64,000 nucleotides of DNA from Hysterium pulicare CBS 123377 (lineage: Eukaryota > Ascomycota > Dothideomycetes > Hysteriales > Hysteriaceae), in contig AJFK01000258.1 of assembly GCA_000467715.1 (NCBI GenBank), positions 1 to 64,000 on the forward strand. The letters are read 5' to 3'. Positions 46,128-56,522 of the stretch are shown piece after piece. The first letter of the stretch is position 1; every line of letters begins with the position of its first letter. The translations under genes were made by a program, and so were the position numbers. The notes under the pieces were generated by a model. It was not told where the DNA came from. It did not search any database and saw only the letters and a program-made list of their open reading frames with translations.

Positions 46128-48408
46128 TGGCATATCCTCTACACGATCATCGAACCCCCAGTCTCAAATCTCACCTCTTTTGAGCCGATCGCCCAACACT
46201 CAGTTTCGAGTAGTTTGGGCGATCAGATAGTAAGTTCCCTCTATTCCTCGTTGCTTTAACATGCATGTGATTCTTCGCAGATTCTCTTCATCTCCCATTT
46301 TGAGTATTTGTACGATCGATAGTCAGTTGCCCCTAGCCGTTTCCGTGAGCTACACTTGATTCTTTTACAGGTTGTCTCTCTTCAACTCTTCTCCTCTCCA
46401 TCCTCCATTTCGAGTATTTGGACGATCCATAGTCAGTTCCCTCCAATCCCTGTTTCCTTGAACTGCACTTGATTCCTGTATAGGTACAATATCTTCAACT
46501 CTTCTCCTCGCCACCTTCCGGGCCAGTACCAGTACCAGTCTCCTCCATCCATCCTTGGGCACGGGCATACTTATCACCGGACGGACACCAGTCAATTTAA
46601 TCACGGCAAGAGAATGTTCAGGGGTGTTTTATTTGGGTTAGCGAGGGGAGTTCGATTCAACTCGGCTTCAAGGCGTCAACCTGGGACGATTCAACATCGT
46701 TTCCATTCATTTTGTTTTCTTTTTGGCATGCATGTTTTGTGTTTTGGGTACCGGGCTTATGCGCTCGATGGACTATTAATGAGGCTGGTAAGCTCTGACG
46801 CTACTGGGGTTGGTCACCTTTACGGTCGGGAGGGCTGTGTTGAATGTTTTTGGTTTTTGTTTTTTGGTTTTCGATTTGTGCACTTTTGCTTATCTTTGTA
46901 TATACGTTTAGTTTAGGTCAGCGTGGCATCTATCTTAGAATAGGTGGGGACAGTGGCGGGTCCACGCATTTTAATTTTGTTTTCTCTAAGAACTTCTTTT
47001 TTTTCTCTGTCTTAATGTGCGCGTCGCTCGTGGCTCGTCGTGACATCGATCCCTCGTCATGGCGATCAAGACTCCCAATACCGTCGTTAGTATTCCTTTT
47101 ACACACATTGGAAATGAACGAATTCACGCTCACCTGGAAAGTAACCAGATCTGTAGAGGGTACGGGGGAAGGGTACTCACGTTTAGTGACAATGTGATGA
47201 ACAAAGAGTATGCAGCGAGAACGTAAGCTGGGATACTCAAGACTATGATTTTAACCGTAGCTATAGAGCCGCACAGGCGCCATATTAACATCCCAGCTTC
47301 GTTCTTCTACCTATTCAATTGATAAAGGGTATACAACGAGAGTTTTGATGTCTGTTAGAGGCTATATACTCCTCTAGAAGTACATTATTAAGCTCCACGG
47401 TTTTAGTAGACATCAATGAGACTCATTGCAAGATTATTGAGCAGTTCAATATCCAACAGATAATCAAAACCAGTATGAAGTAAGAAAATAAGTAAGTCCA
47501 AGCTTGCATAAGTACCAATGCATTCTAAGATCTTCGGAATCGGGGGGAGCTCTCGTGCGCCCACCATTGTACATCCCCCCTGTAGAAGCTGGAGCTAAGA
47601 GATTTGACTTGTTCACTCGGAATGTCAATGTCGATCGAATGAGACACGGCATAAAGGTCCGCATTCTGTATAGAACATATCAGTGGGGATATATTCAAAC
47701 CATTCAGCAGGTCAAGCGTTGAGCCTACATACTTACTCCAAAGCAGCTATTTGGTCATCTTTTCGACGACTCGAAAATAGTACCCCTACCTGTAGCCCAG
47801 TCATCTCTCACTAACTTTCGAGAAACATTCCTCATCACGGATACCAAACCGAGCAAGATGAAACATCGATCAAATTCGGCTTCTCGTGAAGATACAAATA
47901 CGCCACCTTATCATACATGCAAGCTATGCTTCCGCCCATCCCGTCCCTCTAACCGTCCCATCCGGAAATATTTTGAATAAAAGAAGCTGAGGGGCCATGC
48001 CATCCTACTCTTACTGATGAATTAAAGTGCTGAAACCAAATACTTTTTCCAAGTATCCAACGAAGAGAACGAAGCGCAGCAGTGGTATATAACGTAGTCC
48101 GCGACGGACTATGAAAAGCAAAAGTGAGGACCTGGACGCCAGAACCCAATCCGAGATGGAAAGCCTGCCGCCCAATGTTTGTGAAAAGTGAAGTGAAAGA
48201 ACACGGGCGTAATGTACGGGAATTTATACAGCTTCCTTTCGCTAGGGAAGCGAAATAAGGAATAGAAATTAAGAGTTGGGGTGTAGAAATAGAAAGGATT
48301 ATGTGCAAACGTATGTGGTGAAAGTATAAGCATATAAGGCTGTAAGACCAAATGAGGAGGCGAGTCTTAGATGTTGACTTGAATTCCTATCAAGGCAAAA
48401 CCCAGTGA
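46128..48408. other. Gene-poor stretch with tandem repeats at its left end
   Basis: About 2.3 kb. Apart from the degenerate repeats at 46201-46520, only short frames occur. One of them, 46614-46916, is Phe/Leu/Tyr-rich and looks like untranslated sequence. A plausible exon-like frame follows the last repeat (46492-46620, GQYQYQSPPS...), so the upstream gene might extend here. Confidence 0.4.
46201..46520 (+). repeat. Three degenerate tandem units resembling an exon plus intron
   Basis: Three imperfect copies of a unit of about 95-110 bases. Each has a GAGTA(T/G)TTTG(G/T) block (near 46208, 46302 and 46412), then ACGATC-ATAGT(A/C)AGTT(C/G)CCC, then a TTGATTC pyrimidine stretch ending in CAG or TAG, then CTCTTCAACTCTTCTCCTC in the later copies. 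The internal ATAG|TAAGT looks like a splice donor in copy 1 and has changed to TCAGT in copies 2 and 3. Confidence 0.65.
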
Positions 48409-50466
48409 TCACACTCCTTCTCCATCCCTCCCGCTACCCGTATTCAGACCAACGAATTGATCGGGGGTCAGGCCCATCCCCATTCGTAAAAAGCCATCTG
48501 GGGTCCCCTCAATGCCCTCCATAGGCATCATGGCGCCTGGGTTTACGGCATGAGGGTCCATTTTCTGGTCCATTATACCAATCCCTGATGGACGCCTACT
48601 ATTCGAGCCCATATGTTGCGGATGAGGGCTCTGGGACATGGGAACTTGATGGTGGTGTTGATGTTGGTGTTGATGTTGGTGTTGAGTGAGGTTTTGATTC
48701 ATGTTATGTCGTGCCCAAGCTTGAGCCTGTGCATGTGCTTGCGCTTGCGCTTGCGCTTGAGCATGTGCCTGTGCCTGAGCATGGGCTTGTGCTTGAGCAT
48801 GAACTTGAGCTTGATGTTGATGCTGAGGGTGTTGAAGGCTCTGATGATGTTGACCACGCAGAGAACCTTCGTCCGATGCGGCGTCAGCATCCATATCAGC
48901 TTCTGCATCTTCATCTTCCCCATCCCCATCGGCGTGTCCGTTGCTATCTTCCGTGCCGCTGGTTGTGGGCGGACCTGAATAACCATTCACGGGAGTCGTC
49001 GTGCCACTAACCCCATTGGTTGATCCATTGATGTTGGATTGCGCAGATAGGTTTGTCATAGAAAAGCTCCTATTCCCTGGATTGAGCTGCTGCGTAGGCA
49101 CAGATCCAGACAGTGATCTCTGGGCGGCCATGCCATTTATCGCTTTCCGATTCTCACGAACCACATTCTTCCATTTGTCGATCAGACGGTCGTAGTCCCA
49201 ATTCCTGAGCTGTTCGCCTTGTTTGCCAAGCTCCTTGACTGCGTCCAAGCCAAGGTTGAGACTGATTGGAGGAGATGTAAGTGACTGATCAGCTAATTGG
49301 GCTGAGGATGTCCATCGATTAGCCTTGAGATACTCGATTTCTCGACGAGCATTTTCAAGACTAATTTCCCTCTCCTTCCGGATATCATTTGTGCGAGCAT
49401 ATGACCGAAGTATTTCTAGTTGCCATGCCTCTTGTCTCTGCTTGTCTGATAGACTCGTCCAATGACTATACGCATCCGCTAGATGTGAGAATAGCTTTTG
49501 TGGATCAGAGTCGAATAAGGGTGGGGTGGGAAGAGGTGATGTACAGCCTGAAGAAGGGTTCGAAGAAGGGTTGGGAGGATAGAGCTGGTTTATCTGACGC
49601 TGCCGTTGGTGTGCTAATAATCGCTCGCGGACTTGTCGGTTGAGGGTGTCGAATTGTTTTTGACCAGGTGGGTTGATTGACCACGATTCGCTTGTAGGAA
49701 ATGGAGTGGGTGAGAATAGTGTTGACGGTGCTGGAAGTACGTGAAGGCATAGGCTAGGAAAGTTCAGCGTATATGGGTCGAAGTCGAAGAGGCCAAGGTT
49801 CGTTGTTCTGGCACTGCAATTGAGTTAGCTACGGCACGTATAGCAGATGATAGAGCTAGTAAAAGCGAGAATGGGTACATACTTAGCTTCCCTCACGCTC
49901 TTGAGAACCTCTTTCAATGCCAGCTCTGCTGCTTTGAGATGCTCCCACTCTTCTGACAGTTTTTGTCTCTGTTCAAAGTCCGTTTTCTGTTGGTGATGCC
50001 TCGACACATCCCTTCGTATTTCTGGTGTTGTAGCCCCAACTGCGCGCGGCGGGATGTTATTGATGACGCCCGTACTATGCCAAGAGGGTTCATTAAAAGT
50101 GATGCGGAGTTTGCCAGCTGATGGGTCCTCTTGCAGAGTAGGGGACTGGACAATGACGGGCGACACGTCCCCGGTCATGGAGGGTTTCGAGGCCGAGGAA
50201 GGTGTTGAGAGGTCGTTTTTGACAGAAGATGTGCGAGCCTGCCTACGCGTGATCCCTCCGCGAATTCTCCTGATCTCATCCACATTATGTATTCCATCTG
50301 GCGGTTTTGGGTTCTTTTGTTTTATGTACAGGTCCAAATGGCGGCCGAGCGAGGACGAGGTGAAAGACTGGTTGCAGAAGGGACAGCATTTGTCTTTCGG
50401 CGCAGAGTATTTCGGAGTATTGCTCTCAGAATTGGAGCGAGGGGTAGCTATGGAAGGGTCGGCCAT
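48409..50466 (-). CDS. Large Gln/His-rich protein with Cys/His N-terminal motif, function unknown
   Basis: Two exons on the minus strand (49883-50466, 48409-49813) give 662 residues; the junction restores SVREANARTTNLGLFDFDP. The N terminus carries a zinc-finger-like CCPFCNQSFTSSSLGRHLDL (about 27-46) followed by DGIHNVDEIRRIRGGITRRQAR. The middle has helical segments (DFEQRQKLSEEWEHLKAAE; SDKQRQEAWQLEILRSYART) and GNWDYDRLIDKWKNV-like sequence (residues near 400). The C-terminal third is low complexity: an acidic patch, then alternating His/Ala/Gln (about 515-560), then His/Gln runs. A conserved fungal protein of unknown role, plausibly nuclear. The whole second exon is open for 1.4 kb, which supports it. 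Confidence 0.82.
48639..48845 (-). repeat. Imperfect microsatellite coding Gln/His/Ala repeats
   Basis: Two neighbouring repeat tracts: GTTGATGTTG-like units at about 48652-48690 and GCTTGAGCATGTGCCTGT-like units at about 48720-48830. On the minus strand they encode His-Gln runs and Ala-Gln/His-Ala alternation. Confidence 0.75.
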
Positions 50467-51356
50467 TGTGGTTGCGAGCTAAAGGGGAACATGCGAGGGT
50501 GTGAAACGAGTGACGAGAACAAGCCAATGCAAGTAGCAGCAATTCAATACATGATTACGGATCGCATGAAGAAGAAGAACAAAAGGGGAACGGGGTTTTG
50601 ATATTGAAGCAGCTGGAGCCAATTCTCCTTTAAAATGTACATGGGATTGGGATTGTACTTTGGCTCCCCTGAACCAGAACGACGTGTTAGTGGTAGGATT
50701 TGCATGCATGGGGGCGGTCGTTAGTGCCCGTTCCGCCATCCGCCAAGCAATGGCCATAACGCGAACAGGGAGTTCAACGAGCAGACATTCTCAATGGCAG
50801 CTGGTTGTGGATGGTTGCTATGCTTTGGCCTTGACAAGGAGCGTTGTGTGCCCGAAATGTGATGCTGAATTGGCCAGAAAGAGAGCTCTTTGCGCTCGAG
50901 ACAAGGGTCCACCTGTGTCGATCTTCTTTGGACGGCGCGATTCCAGAACTAAAATCCAATAATTCACCGTGTTATTTCCCGCTGCACCCTACATAGTCCT
51001 GCCCTTGTAGGGTGCACCTGAGTTGCTTGCAAGTTTTTAACAGCGACGTGCACGTAATAGGGATGTAAGTCTCCTGCCCTTGGCAATTGATCGTGAACGT
51101 CGTAATCTGTCGCTCGGATATATCTGCCCCTATCACCCCTGGTGCTCGGAGTCTGCATCTATCGTTTGGATGAGGTAACGGTCATCAAAGCCAGTTGCCC
51201 TCATTGAGCCTATCGAGACGAATTTTATATACAAAGCCCGTGCGGATAGTGTGTTCGAAAAGGTTTAGGCTTAGTAGCAAGATACGCACTCCATTTGTTT
51301 GAGAATATACCAAATCCAAACTCCTACCTAATGCTCCCAAAGCCGGGGTATCATGC
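50467..51356. other. Intergenic
   Basis: About 890 bases between the start of the Gln/His-rich gene and the end of TFB3 (both minus). Short ORFs without motifs. Holds a promoter and a 3' UTR. Confidence 0.5.
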
Positions 51357-52588
51357 TTAGAAAACATCGTCCATATTCACGTCTGCGGCTCCAGCTACGG
51401 CAGCGCCTACCGTGGCACTTGTTGAAGCTGCGCTCCCCAATCTCCCTGCGACTTCTTCTTGAACAAAAACGCCAAACCCTGCGAATGCATCGCAGAGAGA
51501 TCGGGTGTAGTAGTCTTGGATGTTGTACCCGCCAGCAAGATGATCTATATCAGTCCGTGCTTTGCTCAGCCAGTCGACATCATAATGGTCTTGGAGGACG
51601 AAATATTCCATGTCCGTAGACCATCCGTCGAACGGGTCGTATCGCTTCTCAGGTGCCGGAGCCACCCGCTTCTTGAGGCCCTGGAAGGTAAAGCCGCCAG
51701 ATGCATCGCCATTCTCAGTTCCAGAAGAACACGGATCAGCGTCTCGTGGCTTATCAAATACTGCTCGACGAGCACCACTTTTCTTCAGCACCACTCTTTG
51801 CCCATCCCTGACGATGCTTGCGGCGTCGCCAGTGGAACTCGCCAATTGATTGATAATGCCTCTCTGTGTGTTCAGCCTCTCCTGCTTTTCTAATTCATCC
51901 TCTCTTCTCGCATCTACTCTTCGTAGTCTGGCCATTTCTAACTCTTCAGCTTCGCGAGCTTTGCGAGACTGGGCTTCCATTGCTGCTGCAGACTTGTTCC
52001 TTGCAATCTCGGCCTTTTTCGCTTCGGCGTAGGCCTGTATCTTTTTTTCTGTCGCCTCGACGTCGATACCAAGAATTAGGTTCCAGGTCATTTCTTCAAC
52101 TTGTTCAAGGTAGTCATTGTAGTGTTTCAATGTCTCGAAGTCGTCCTCGCGAGAGTTGAACCTAGCGCGGTTAGCATAAGCGGCTTGTAAAAGGGAAAAG
52201 ATAACGCATACGTATTCGCTATTCTTCTCCGAATATCAACCTCCCTCTCGACCTTTATATCCTCGAAAGTCTGTGTCCTAAACTTTGCCTTCCTTAAAGT
52301 TCTCCGGCAACCAGCAATTGGACAAGGTGCAGGTCCGTGAGAAAAGATTCGATCCACGCAAGATTCACACATCTTGTGGTAGCATTCTGGGTTGACCAGA
52401 AATCGCATATTGGGATTCAGATACCGAGACGATTTGCAGACAGGACAAATGTCTGAGGAACTCTTGTCAGTGGATACTGGAGGTGTCTGGAGGTAAAGGC
52501 TTGACAAATGGCTGGAAAGATGCTCACCGCCATCTTCTGCGAGTCGCTTTGTCGGCGTTGCGCCTGTACGAGGCGCTACCCGAGACAT
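51357..52588 (-). CDS. TFB3: TFIIH/CAK assembly factor Tfb3 (MAT1 homologue)
   Basis: Three exons on the minus strand (52528-52588, 52212-52452, 51357-52161) give 368 residues. Tfb3/MAT1 anchors the cyclin-dependent CAK kinase to core TFIIH and acts in transcription initiation and repair. The N terminus is a RING finger: DICPVCKSSRYLNPN, then ECYHKMCESCVDRIF and CPIAGCRRTLRKAKF (about 21-75). After FNSREDDFETLKHYNDYLEQ comes a long coiled-coil (about 120-215) and a C-terminal CDK/cyclin-binding region ending in NMDDVF. The 75-base first intron is in frame, so unspliced mRNA would add 25 residues; splicing brings the RING directly behind the short tail as in relatives. It is divergent from the URI1-like gene with 179 bases between starts. 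Confidence 0.94.
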
Positions 52589-52767
52589 GGTGAGTGGAAG
52601 AGGGTGCAGCGAGTTGCTACATGTTCGGTGTTGAATGTGAGGGCGAAGCTTGAAATCGGTAAGCTATTCACGGCATTGAGGTTTTTCCGCGCCGGTGGCA
52701 ACCGCTTTTCCTTTCACCTCGATCCCACCCATCTGCATTCATCGCCTCCGTCGTTGGTACAACCAAC
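52589..52767. promoter_or_regulatory. Compact divergent promoter of TFB3 and URI1-like genes
   Basis: Only 179 bases separate the two divergent start codons, so promoters and 5' UTRs are shared or interleaved. Confidence 0.6.
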
Positions 52768-54696
52768 ATGTCGTACAGTGAACGAGATCCATTAGTGGAT
52801 CTTGAACGGCACCGGTCACGGCTTGAAGAAAACGTCACCAGCTTACGCAAAGCTCTAAAGCACTGGCAGACATGGGAGCTCGAGTACGAGACGCTGAAGG
52901 AAGAGATTCAGCGCTTCAAAGGTCAGCCTAGTCCAGAAAAATTGGTAGTGCAGCCCGCCCTAGAGACAAGCCAGTAGGTGAGTAAACCTGTTGCTGATTA
53001 ACGTACAGATCGAGATCGGACGGACGTTGGGTGGAGATCTAGTCAATGAGAAAGAAGTTGAAGAACTTCTCGGCAAAGACAAGCAAGTGAAGAGGAATAG
53101 TTCACAGATTGTTGAGATGGTTTCCAGACGAGTGGACTGTGAGCAATACTATCTCGAACCCCACGTCTAGTTCTGCTGACTCAGTCAGACGTTCAGCAAA
53201 ACATCCAGACCGTTCAAAAACAACTAACCGCGGCCGAAAGAAAACTCAAGGCCGCCATGGTTCTCTTGGAACCTGACCTCGACAACGAGGAGGGTCTTCC
53301 GTTGACAGATATACAGGAGGAACTGGACGAAGATGGCAACGTCATTTCGAGTACTCTATCTCATCCTGGCAAAAGCGCGCCTGATCTCATTAACACGTTG
53401 CAAAAAGCTGGTATAAATGATATTAGCAATATAGGAGGACTAAAGAACGGACAACACCCAGATGATGCCTCCTTAGTACAGGCTCCAGCATCTCCTGCGA
53501 TTGCTAAATCTGAGTCTAAGACCAACGGTGTCATCAGAGATCGTCCTGACTCCGGTGCAAAGAAGTCGGTCTCTTTTTCGCAGGATATTGAACGGGATCA
53601 GCCAACGAGCAACTCTTCAGAACTCGTATCTAAAGGGTTTAATGAAGACCTAACTGCGTTTACTTTTAATAATGGTGAAAAAGTCATCGAGGTGGACGAA
53701 AATGACGACGAGATTGCTAGCTATCCCATAATCCCCACCGAAGAATCCCCAGAAGACGCGGCTCTCCGAAGAGAAATGTTGCAGTTCGGTCTGTCCGAAG
53801 TCGGTTCTGTCGTCGCCGAGATCAATTTGGATCACGGCGACAGCGATTCCTCAAGCGAATTCGACGATGATGACGACGAAGAAGAAGACGAAGACGAAGA
53901 CGAAGACGAAGACGAAGACAAGTACGGCCGTACGACGCGACGTGTAGTGACTGACGAGTACAAGAAGCAAATGCTTGAATTGGAGCAGAAGTGGAATGCT
54001 CGCATGCTAGAGAACGTTGGACCGCAACCAGAGGTCAATCCTATCGACGACTATGCTGATGAAGTCCAAAGCCTAGTTGTACGGAAAGACAAACCGGAAG
54101 AGTCTTCAGAGAATACCACAGCAAAGACTGGGCCTAAGAAAAAGGGTGTACGGTTCGCCGACGACCTTGACATATCCCCAACAATGGCTTCCAAAGATAG
54201 TGGAGGCGAAGGTGCCAAACCTGTCGAACCTGCTAAGTCAACCATGACGGAGACGATTATAGAACGAAAATCCTCAGCTAGCCCCACAAGTGGCACCGGG
54301 AACGCATCGAAACCTACCAAAGCATCTCGCTTTAAGAGTTCTCGTGTTGGCACGGCACTCGGCACAACGATGCCGCCATCTGTCATTGATAACCCTAGCA
54401 ATCCTCGTACAATTCCAGAGGGCCCTACTGGACGAACACTCGCTCCGAGCGTTATAGAGCGCACGGTCAATGAGAATGACGTTGTACCGCCAGATCCCGA
54501 TGGTCTGGATCCTGCGTTGCTCAGCCAAGAAATTGCTGTGGAATACCACAAGGTGCGCAACCGCATGATACAAAAGCAAGGCGGTTTTTTACCTTCGAAA
54601 GAAGAGGCCGAAGACCCACTCATGGAAGAACGGGACGGTAAGGTCAAGAAGGTTAGTAGGTTCAAAGCTGCCCGTTTGAAGGCAGATGGTGCCTAA
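52768..54696 (+). CDS. BUD27: URI1/Bud27-like unconventional prefoldin protein
   Basis: Three exons (52768-52944, 53009-53138, 53189-54696) give 604 residues. URI/Bud27 proteins help assemble RNA polymerases and chaperone complexes. Seen: a prefoldin-like coiled coil at the N terminus (VDLERHRSRLEENVTSLRKA; IGRTLGGDLVNEKEVEELLG; QNIQTVQKQLTAAERKL), a long disordered region, an Asp/Glu run (about 325-345), KKSVSFSQDIE and KKKGVRFADD motifs, and a C-terminal region with LSQEIAVEYHKVRNRMIQKQ like DUF3835. The first donor is uncertain: GTAGTG at 52945 keeps frame and gives SPEKLIEIGRTL, while the stronger-looking GTAGGT/GTGAGT sites downstream either shift frame or follow a stop. Confidence 0.85.
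53862..53925 (+). repeat. GAC/GAA repeat coding an acidic run
   Basis: Alternating GAC and GAA codons encode a run of Asp and Glu inside the URI1-like protein. Confidence 0.8.
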
Positions 54697-55140
54697 TTCT
54701 AATAATACATTTTCAATTTCAATATCCCACCTACTTCATTTTCACGTTGTCTTACGTGAACCGTCTTGCAAGGTTGGAACTATTCATGCCCGTGAGAGGT
54801 GCGAAATCTTGTGTACCAGTCTCACATTTTATACGTTCCTAGAGTGAAGTCAGGCCTCTCTGACGTGGCGACTTGGCAAATTTATGTCTGCCACGATTCG
54901 TTTCAGCCTCAACATGTCTCATTAGTAGTCTTAATACTCGAACCTGTTCTTGAACAAACTCGTGCTCACACAAACACATCAACATTGTCTTCTGCATTGT
55001 ATATCACAAACAATCGGCCGCTCGCCCCTCGCTCAAAACAGGAATTCCTTCGACAAACCGCGAGTAGTTTCAATACATTCTGTCCTAATTGGTAGTATCA
55101 CAACTTTGTATCGTCCATATTCGCCAATCTTCAGACAGCA
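54697..55140. other. Convergent intergenic region
   Basis: About 440 bases between the stops of the URI1-like and F-box-like genes. Two 3' UTRs expected. No other feature seen. Confidence 0.5.
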
Positions 55141-56202
55141 TCAGCCGGCATGCAATAGCCTCCCCACAGCATCCCAATCAACCTTGGGCCTATCGAATCT
55201 ACGCCGCTTGACCTCAACTTCGACCTTTTCTGACTTCCCACGCTTTCCGCGCTTCCTCTTCGTGAATTTCCTGGTCCCATAATCCATGGCGGGTAGACTT
55301 GCAAGGCTCTTCGCTGACTTGATGGTCTGTGTGAGTGTCGTAGCGAACGTATGGCTAACGGCTCCGCTAATATCGACATCGGCGATTCCGCGAAGCGCAG
55401 CCAGAGGTTCTCTAAAGGTGAGAGTACAATTAGCATGAACTTCAAAAGGGGGGGTTTGGTACTGCCACAACCCGTTCAATGCTTCTGCTTATAGTGCTCT
55501 AATCTTCAGATACCACTTGAGTAGGGTGTGGGTAGTGAACATGTAAGAAAAAAGTACAAAGACGGGGACATAGACCTGGTAACCGGATCTTACGTACAGG
55601 CAGTATTGGTACGAATCTTCTGCTTCGTTGACAAGTTCGACGAATGGCATGAATCGGCGCGCAGAAAGCTGGCAGACTGTGGAGGGCGACCCCCGGATAG
55701 CCCAGAACCACACGATAGAGAAGTCTCCAAGCTCTAGATGCACCTTCAGACTCCGGATGCGATGCTCATCGCCCAACCTGATTACCAGTTCTTGTAACTT
55801 GTCCTGGATACGCTTGTACACGATCCTATCTTGCACCTTCTCTCTGATCGCTATTTCTATCTGTGTGAGCCTCTTTACTGCGCTCAGCGCCATGTGCTCG
55901 AAAGTACTGATGCAAGGTCCGATCTGACTGACGCTCAACGCAGGGCGGGAAATGTGGAATAGAAATCTGTTTTGCGAGTAGAGGACGTCGGCTGCTTCAT
56001 CGTATAGCTGCTTGTTGACGAGGAGGATAGAGGTGGAGATGGAGACGGTTGGCACGTAGGCATTGGACGGTGCTGGACGGAAACGGCAACTGCTGTATTC
56101 CGGAGAGGAGAGCACTTGGATAGTTTGACCGTGAGGCAGAAGTAGTTGCAGGACGTGGAGGCGTAGCTCTGGCGGGAGAGCGAGGAAGGGAAAAGGTGGC
56201 AT
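55141..56202 (-). CDS. F-box/2EXR-like protein with basic C terminus
   Basis: Two exons on the minus strand (55594-56202, 55141-55461) give 309 residues. The N terminus FLALPPELRLHVLQLLLPHG resembles the short F-box-like or 2EXR motifs at the start of many fungal proteins; then SILLVNKQLYDEAADVLYSQNRF, typical of this class. The middle reads IRSLKVHLELGD. I placed the intron from TAC|GTAAGA to GTGGCAG|TAC, which keeps frame and joins to YQTPPFEVHANCTLTFREPL. The C terminus has a strong nuclear-localisation-like cluster (KRKRGKRGKSEK and KRRRF). Without splicing, the first exon would run on to a stop at 55489. Function is unknown; substrate-adaptor roles are only a family guess. Confidence 0.7.
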
Positions 56203-56522
56203 TCCCTTGTTCCTCTGCGGAGATGAGTCGAAATGTGGTAGATTCGTCGGGGAATGGCATACACAGAATTACAGAATCATACAGTTGATTGGAGTTGGGT
56301 GGTGTTTGTGTGGAACTTCGGCCTGGGCAGACGGAGAGAGGTGGGGGCAGATTATTAAATGATGGTGCAGTGGTGGGTCATCCCTGGCGGCGGAATAAAT
56401 CTTAGCGGCGTCTTCTTCAATTCCATTCACCTCAGAAACACATCTATCGTACACGGCCTGCGCTTCCCTGCCTTCGACAGTATTACCGACTCTTCAACCT
56501 TTTCGGCGGTAATCCCGCTGTC
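56203..56522. promoter_or_regulatory. Divergent upstream region
   Basis: A 320-base interval between divergent start codons of the F-box-like and Ataxin-10-domain genes; it must hold both promoters. Confidence 0.5.

Noticed and set aside
46614-47197. Plus-strand ORFs rich in Phe, Leu and Tyr
   Set aside because: Composition reflects T-rich untranslated sequence; no motifs. Possible C-terminal exon at 46492-46620 noted but not supported.
54051-54665. 204-codon minus-strand ORF
   Set aside because: Antisense to the URI1-like coding region; codon-level shadow with no motif.
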